Positions 59,379 through 64,000 of a stretch of 64,000 bases of DNA are shown here, one piece after another. Every line of letters begins with the position of its first letter. Within the stretch, counting starts at the first letter, position 1. The translations under genes and the position numbers were made by a program. Location: positions 428,501 to 492,500 of the forward strand of contig NZ_BQYI01000001.1 in assembly GCF_027923405.1 (NCBI RefSeq). Direction: 5' to 3'. This stretch comes from Paenibacillus sp. YYML68. Lineage in GTDB: Bacteria; Bacillota; Bacilli; Paenibacillales; NBRC-103111. The notes under the pieces were generated by a model. That model was not told the origin of the DNA. It saw nothing but the letters and a program-made list of their open reading frames with translations, and did not search any database.

Positions 59379-60767
59379 TTAAAAGAACGAAACAAGCTGC
59401 TCCTTAATCGCGTCGTTCGTACCCGCCACAACCTTCTGGAACTGCGGCTTGTCGAACAGCGCCTGAATCTGCTCCGGATACGTCTGGCTGATGCTGCGCA
59501 GACGGATCGCCTCGTCGAACTTGGCTGGATGTGCGGTAGACAGCGTCACCGTCACTTCCCCCTCGGCCGTCAGCTTGTCCGAAGCGGCGATACCGCATGC
59601 GGTATGCGGATCGAGCAAGTAGTCGTGCTGCTTGTAGTACTCGCTGATCGTATCGAGACATTCCTCGTTCTCGACGCTGTAGGCGGCGAAGTCAGCCTGC
59701 ACCTGCTTCAGCACGTCACCTGTGACCGTGAGGCTGCCCTCGGACTTGAAGCGGGCCATCAGCGAGGCGACAGCGTCAGCGTCGCCGTTATTCAAGTAGT
59801 ACAAGTAACGCTCGAAGTTGCTCGCCACCTGAATGTCCATCGACGGGCTGTGCGTGCCGCGGAACTCGCCTGGCTGGTATAAGCCTTCGTTCACGAAGCG
59901 TGCGAGGATGTTGTTCTCGTTCGTCGCCACGATCAGCTTATGAATCGGCAAGCCCATCTGCTTGGCCATGTAGCCTGCGAAGATGTCGCCGAAGTTGCCA
60001 GTCGGCACGCTGAAGCTGACAGCGCCTTGCTGCCCTTGCTCGGCCAGACGGAAGTACGCGTAGAAGTAATAGACGATCTGAGCGAGAATACGGGCGATGT
60101 TGATCGAATTGATCGCTCTCAGATGGTATTGATGCTTGAAGTCGACGTCTGCGAACAGCTCCTTAATAATGCGCTGGCAGTCGTCGAACGTGCCCTCGAC
60201 CGACAGGTTCAGCACGTTCGCATCGTCGATTGTCGTCATCTGCAGCTCCTGCACCTTGCTCACCTTCTGATGCGGGTGCAGAATGCAAATCTTGATGCCT
60301 TCCTTGCCTCGTACGCCCTCAATCGCCGATGCCCCCGTATCGCCCGAGGTCGCCCCGAGGATGTGGATGATCGAGCTGGTGCGGCGGGAGATGTAGGAAT
60401 ACAGATTGCCGAGGAATTGCAGCGCCACGTCCTTGAACGCGAAGGTCGGGCCGTGGAACAGCTCCATCACGTACTGGCTGTCCTTCAGCTTGCGAACCGG
60501 CGTCACCGCTTCGTCGCGGAACGTGGCATAGCTGTCGTCGACGAGCTGCTTCAGCTCGTCGCGCGGAATTTCGTCCTCGATGTAGAGGGAGAAGATCTCC
60601 AGCGCGAGCTCCGGGTACGACAAGCTCTGCCACTTGGCCAGCTCCTCCTTCGTCAGCTGCGGCATGCGCTCGGGCACGAGCAGTCCGCCGTCGTCCGCCA
60701 GTCCCATAAGTACGGCGTCGATGAATCCGATCGGGGCGACTTGTCCCCTTGTACTGATGTATTTCAT
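59379..60767 (-). CDS. thrC: Threonine synthase
   Basis: 462 residues from the ATG with AAGGAG 7 bases upstream. PLP enzyme converting O-phospho-L-homoserine to threonine; the long (E. coli/yeast) subfamily. Starts YISTRGQVAPIGFIDAVLMG, PLP Lys in FHGPTFAFKDVALQF, phosphate-binding GATSGDTGASAIEG, and SVPTGNFGDIFAGY. No hom or thrB gene adjacent. Monocistronic. Confidence 0.95.
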   Translation of the reverse strand: MKYISTRGQVAPIGFIDAVLMGLADDGGLLVPERMPQLTKEELAKWQSLSYPELALEIFSLYIEDEIPRDELKQLVDDSYATFRDEAVTPVRKLKDSQYVMELFHGPTFAFKDVALQFLGNLYSYISRRTSSIIHILGATSGDTGASAIEGVRGKEGIKICILHPHQKVSKVQELQMTTIDDANVLNLSVEGTFDDCQRIIKELFADVDFKHQYHLRAINSINIARILAQIVYYFYAYFRLAEQGQQGAVSFSVPTGNFGDIFAGYMAKQMGLPIHKLIVATNENNILARFVNEGLYQPGEFRGTHSPSMDIQVASNFERYLYYLNNGDADAVASLMARFKSEGSLTVTGDVLKQVQADFAAYSVENEECLDTISEYYKQHDYLLDPHTACGIAASDKLTAEGEVTVTLSTAHPAKFDEAIRLRSISQTYPEQIQALFDKPQFQKVVAGTNDAIKEQLVSFF

Positions 60768-60799
60768 AACCAAGCTCCTTGTGTCTATAAATTATTCCT

Positions 60800-60828
60800 A
60801 TTGTACCGTATCGCGGCCGTTTCCTCAA
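60800..60828 (-). promoter_or_regulatory. Promoter of thrC
   Basis: On the minus strand TTGAGG (60828-60823), 17-bp spacer, TACAAT (60805-60800). Confidence 0.6.
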
Positions 60829-60920
60829 AAAAATTTTGCCTTAATTGCGTAGAAATTCGTACAGCGCATCTCTTCTTTGGTAACATTAGGGTACTAAGCT
60901 AGTGAAAGCGAGGGACCTCC

Positions 60921-62930
60921 ATGCCCGATTGGTCGTATCAAACGGTGTTTCGTCCGCTACTGTTCAGGCTTCCGCCGCGAACGGCACGAACGCTCACGCT
61001 CGGAGCGATGGGAGCGCTCAGCCGTATGCCGGGCGGAGCCTTCGTCATTCGCACGCTCGGTCATATGGAGCCGTCTCCGCTGCTCGAGAGCCGCACACAA
61101 GGTGTACTGCTGCGCACCCCTGTCGGGCTGTGCGGCGGACTGGACCCCGAGGGGGCCGCGCAGCGTGCGCTGGCGCAGTTCGGCTTCGGCTTCCTCGAGG
61201 TCGGGCCGATTACGTATCAGCCTCACCGAAGCGGGGGGACGATCCAGCGAGAGGCTGCTACGGAGACGATTGTGTATGCAGCTTCGGGGGAGCCGATCGG
61301 ACTGGATGATGCTTGCGAGCGCATCCGCGGCTGCAGGCATAAGGTGCCGATCATGGCGCGAATACGGCTAGAGCCTGAGCTGAGCCATGAGGAGACAGGC
61401 GCTCGGCTGGCACAGCTGCTAGCTCCGCTGAGGGCAGCCGGGTCGGCGGGCTTCTACCTCGACGTGCTTGATATGAGAGATGTGCGCGATGTGGAGGCAT
61501 CGGATACAGCGGGCTCGGACAACGAGGCTGCGCTACGAGCGCTCCAGCGTCTGAGACGTGTCGAAGCGGTGCTGGCTGAGCTCGCGTCAGCTTGGGGCGA
61601 GGCGCCGTCGTTCTACCTGTATCTCGCTCCGGACTGGCCGCTGGCGCAGCTGGAGGCGCTGCTGCAGTCAGGTCTAGACCCGATCTGGGCAGGCGCTGTC
61701 ATCGGTGATGGCATACGCGAGGGCGATCGTCTGCGGGTCGGGCCCGAGGCGAAGCAGCCTGCGCTGGCGCGTATACGGCTCATTCGGGAGCTGGGACGAC
61801 CTGACCTGACGGTGAAGGCGGCTGCAGGTGTACATGAGCCTGCCGATGCGCTGGAGCTGCTCGCGGCGGGGGCGGACTACGTTCTGCTGCACAGCGGTCT
61901 CGTGTTCGCGGGACCGGGACTTGCGAAGCGGGTGAACGAAGCGATTATCTATGAGAAGGTGAAGGCGGAGCCGCCTCCGGAGCCGGTATCGTTCTGGAAG
62001 CATTGGGGCTGGATGTGTCTGCTCGGCATCGGCATGATGCTCGGAGGCGTGATCGCCTGGATGGTCGCGGCGACGTCGGTGCTGCTGCCTTACGACGAGG
62101 CGTTCCTCGGGATGAGTGGCAGTGAGCTAGATCGGATCAATGAGCACCTGCTGCACTTCATGTCGCATGACCGTATCACGCTGGCCGGGACGATGCTCTC
62201 GATCGGCATCCTGTATTACCAGCTCGGCAAGCACGGCCTCCAGTACGGCCTGCATTGGAGCAAGACGGCGCTGCTGCTGTCGGGTGGCGTCGGCTTCTCC
62301 AGCTTCTTCCTGTATCTCGGCTACGGCTACTTCGATCCGCTGCACGCCGTCATGGCTGCATTGCTGCTGCCGATGTTCCTGCTCGCCATGCGCGGCAATC
62401 CGGACCAGCCTTACCGGCTGCCCGTCAATATGAAGAACGATCGCGCATGGCGGCTTGCACAATGGGGCCAGCTCTGCTTCGTCGTGCTCGGCTTCTCGCT
62501 TGCGATCGGTGGCATTACGATAGCCGCTGTCGGCGTGACGTACGTGTTCGTACCAGAGGATCTAGCCTTCATGCAGACGACGGCTGCCGAGCTGGCAGCT
62601 GCCAACCCGCGTCTATTGCCGCTCATTGCCCATGACCGGGCCGGCTTCGGCGGCGCGCTGCTGTCTGATGCGCTGGCTCTGACGGTGCTGGCGCTATGGG
62701 GGCTGCAGCAGGGCGCCCGCTGGCAATGGTGGACGCTGCTGCTCGGCGGCGCACCTGCCTTCCTCGCCGGTCTCGGCGTCCATCTGGACATCGGCTATAC
62801 CGACCTATGGCACTTGTCGCCTGCGATCTTCGCCTTCGGTCTGTATGTGGCTGGCCTTGTTCTGCTGTACCCGTATCTGATGCGACCGGGCACGATGACC
62901 GCAACTTCTCGCCGCGCTGTCTCGTCGTAG
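60921..62930 (+). CDS. Degenerate dihydroorotate-dehydrogenase-like domain fused to a polytopic membrane domain
   Basis: 669 residues. Residues ~1-345 follow the class 2 PyrD barrel: N-terminal helix YQTVFRPLLFRLPPRTARTL, TPVGLCGGLDPEGAAQRALA, FGFGFLEVGPITYQP, and the C-terminal phosphate-binding AGVHEPADALELLAAGADYV, then LHSGLVFAGPGLAKRVN. Key DHODH residues appear lost: the DKNG Lys is DPEG, the GFN block and the NxSSPN-type Ser loop are not visible. Residues ~355-660 hold about eight membrane helices in two similar halves (each with a FMSHDR/IAHDR and LDIGY/LGYGY type motif). Function unknown; possibly an FMN-binding sensor. GAGGGA before the ATG. Confidence 0.7.
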   Translation: MPDWSYQTVFRPLLFRLPPRTARTLTLGAMGALSRMPGGAFVIRTLGHMEPSPLLESRTQGVLLRTPVGLCGGLDPEGAAQRALAQFGFGFLEVGPITYQPHRSGGTIQREAATETIVYAASGEPIGLDDACERIRGCRHKVPIMARIRLEPELSHEETGARLAQLLAPLRAAGSAGFYLDVLDMRDVRDVEASDTAGSDNEAALRALQRLRRVEAVLAELASAWGEAPSFYLYLAPDWPLAQLEALLQSGLDPIWAGAVIGDGIREGDRLRVGPEAKQPALARIRLIRELGRPDLTVKAAAGVHEPADALELLAAGADYVLLHSGLVFAGPGLAKRVNEAIIYEKVKAEPPPEPVSFWKHWGWMCLLGIGMMLGGVIAWMVAATSVLLPYDEAFLGMSGSELDRINEHLLHFMSHDRITLAGTMLSIGILYYQLGKHGLQYGLHWSKTALLLSGGVGFSSFFLYLGYGYFDPLHAVMAALLLPMFLLAMRGNPDQPYRLPVNMKNDRAWRLAQWGQLCFVVLGFSLAIGGITIAAVGVTYVFVPEDLAFMQTTAAELAAANPRLLPLIAHDRAGFGGALLSDALALTVLALWGLQQGARWQWWTLLLGGAPAFLAGLGVHLDIGYTDLWHLSPAIFAFGLYVAGLVLLYPYLMRPGTMTATSRRAVSS

Positions 62931-63024
62931 GTATACAGGGCGCAATAAATAGGCGCGACCTGGTTATGCTAGGAAGTGAGCCGTAAGGCCACATCGAGCA
63001 GTACGCAGGAAGGATGTGCGAAAT

Positions 63025-63864
63025 ATGCGGAATAAGCGCAGTATGATAGCAGTCATGATGGCGATGACCTTGCTTGCAGGGTGTACGTGGTGGGGGAACG
63101 AAGCAGAGCAGGGGAACGGTGCCGCGGGTGGCTCGCAGCAGGAGAAGCCGTCGCATGAAGCCGGGACTCCACCGGATGCGGCTAAGCCAGGCTCGTCTGG
63201 CGATCAGCCACCCAAGAACGGCGGCACTGGTGATGCGGGCGGCGCAAATAGCGGCAGCGATGGCCGCACAGGTGGCGCTGATCCGAAGCCTGCACCGGGC
63301 GGCAGCGCAGCTCCCGCAGACGGTGCGGACAAGCAGCCTGCTGTATGGACGCCGGAGCAGGCCAAGGCCATCATTGCCAAGCAGGCGGACGACGTCGTAG
63401 CTGCATGGAAGGCGAAGGATATGGCGAAGCTGCAGAGCTACGCCCACCCAGAGAAGGGGATTCGGTTCTCACCGGACACGCATGTGGACACCAAGGTCGA
63501 TCAGGTCGTGAAGCCGGACGAGCTGAAGTCGCTCCTCGGCGACAAGAAGAAGCGTGTCTGGGGCGAGCATGACGGCTCGGGAGCGCCGATTGAGCTGACC
63601 TTCGCCGAATATTACGACCAATACGTCTATAAGCATGATTACGCGAAGGCAGAGAAGAAGGCATACAACGAGACGGTCGGCAAGGGCAATACGGTCAACA
63701 ACATTCGCGAGGTGTATCCGAAGGCGGTTGTCGCAGAATACCACTTCAGCGGCTTCGATCCGAAGTTCGAGGGGATGGACTGGGCGAGCCTGCGCCTCGT
63801 ATTCGAGACGCACGATAACGTCTGGAAGCTCGTAGCCATTGTGAATGACAGATGGAGTATTTAG
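63025..63864 (+). CDS. Lipoprotein of unknown function
   Basis: 279 residues from the ATG (a GTG 9 bases upstream is in frame). Lipobox LLAGC, then a ~75-residue Gly/Ser/Pro/Asp-rich low-complexity tether, and a folded domain from ~105 to the end with TPEQAKAIIAKQADDVVAAW and FAEYYDQYVYKHDYAKAE. The domain resembles NTF2-like calcium-binding surface modules but I cannot name the family. AGGAAGGA precedes the start. Followed by a terminator. Confidence 0.72.
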   Translation: MRNKRSMIAVMMAMTLLAGCTWWGNEAEQGNGAAGGSQQEKPSHEAGTPPDAAKPGSSGDQPPKNGGTGDAGGANSGSDGRTGGADPKPAPGGSAAPADGADKQPAVWTPEQAKAIIAKQADDVVAAWKAKDMAKLQSYAHPEKGIRFSPDTHVDTKVDQVVKPDELKSLLGDKKKRVWGEHDGSGAPIELTFAEYYDQYVYKHDYAKAEKKAYNETVGKGNTVNNIREVYPKAVVAEYHFSGFDPKFEGMDWASLRLVFETHDNVWKLVAIVNDRWSI

Positions 63865-63892
63865 ACCTTTATAACATAACGCTGCATGTAAG

Positions 63893-63923
63893 GCTTGCTT
63901 CTTGATTGAAGCGGGCTTTTTTT
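63893..63923 (+). terminator. Terminator of the lipoprotein gene
   Basis: GCTTGCTTC / GAAGCGGGC stem (two G.T pairs) with loop TTGATT, then seven T. Confidence 0.8.
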
Positions 63924-63947
63924 CATCGAAAAAAACAAGCGGCAAAG

Positions 63948-64000
63948 CTACAGCGTAATCGTACGATCACGTCTTCGCTCGCCGCTCGTCAGGCAACATA
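63948..64000 (-). other. Possible 3' end of a minus-strand gene cut by the window edge
   Basis: One minus-strand frame reads TSGERRRDRTITL then a stop at 63950-63948, open to the window edge. Basic C-terminal tails of this kind are common, but 17 codons cannot be distinguished from chance. Confidence 0.2.

Noticed and set aside
59940..60902. 320-residue plus-strand open frame opposite thrC
   Set aside because: Antisense of the conserved thrC gene, no domain, no start signal.

Overview
The window reads as chromosome of a Paenibacillus-like member of the Bacillota. The support is S-layer homology domains, AAGGAGG-type ribosome binding sites with TTGACA/TATAAT promoters, and Bacillus-style gene sets (yjlC-ndh, a bmrCD-like exporter pair, long-form hpf, an Fnr with a C-terminal cysteine cluster). 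Most genes are moderately GC-rich. The exceptions are an AT-rich block at about 14.9-23.6 kb and one short AT-rich gene near 7 kb. I saw no rRNA, tRNA or CRISPR array.

Layout. 0-14.9 kb: a secreted RidA-like protein and TatA; a 1914-residue surface protein with a PL9 pectate-lyase-like helix and three SLH domains behind a promoter overlapped by a cre-like site; a DUF4097 protein; the aguA-aguB agmatine-to-putrescine pair; a GH114-like exported protein; a double-XRE regulator. 14.9-23.6 kb: an acquired, IS-riddled island. It holds a four-gene cassette (small secreted protein, ABC permease fused to a degenerate M1-peptidase-like domain, ATPase, second permease), an IS3-family element nested in a decayed transposase, and two truncated copies of an IS4-family element. 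23.6-36.3 kb: yjlC-ndh, the BmrCD-like exporter with an attenuator-like leader, DUF4363/DUF421 proteins, an HD-GYP protein, and a siderophore ABC importer behind a 17/19 Fur box.

36.5-59.3 kb is a large oxygen-limitation and nitrate-respiration district: narK, pflB-pflA, a ba3-type terminal oxidase, two hemerythrin-like proteins, an atypical nitrate reductase complex (cytochrome-b-like protein, molybdopterin subunit, four-cluster ferredoxin, Tat-exported Rieske protein, small membrane protein), a truncated haemoglobin, Fnr, an NreA/NreC/NreB-like sensory set, hpf, adhE and mobA. Fnr-type palindromes (TGTGA-N6-TCACA) precede several of these units. In four of them the palindrome centre lies 29.5-30.5 bases from the start of a plausible -10 box, i.e. 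about -41.5 from the predicted start. fnr lies inside the district, so the block looks like a self-contained Fnr regulon: nitrate uptake and reduction, high-affinity O2 respiration, mixed-acid fermentation, O2/NO-binding proteins, ribosome hibernation and Mo-cofactor supply. An intact 1474-bp IS4-family element with a 9-bp target duplication has landed between the first hemerythrin gene and the nitrate reductase genes, which would otherwise be 57 bp apart.

59.3-64 kb: threonine synthase, a protein joining a degenerate dihydroorotate-dehydrogenase-like domain to a polytopic membrane domain, and a lipoprotein.

The best candidates for something undescribed are the island ABC/secreted-protein cassette, the Rieske-containing nitrate reductase complex, and the DHODH-like/membrane fusion.
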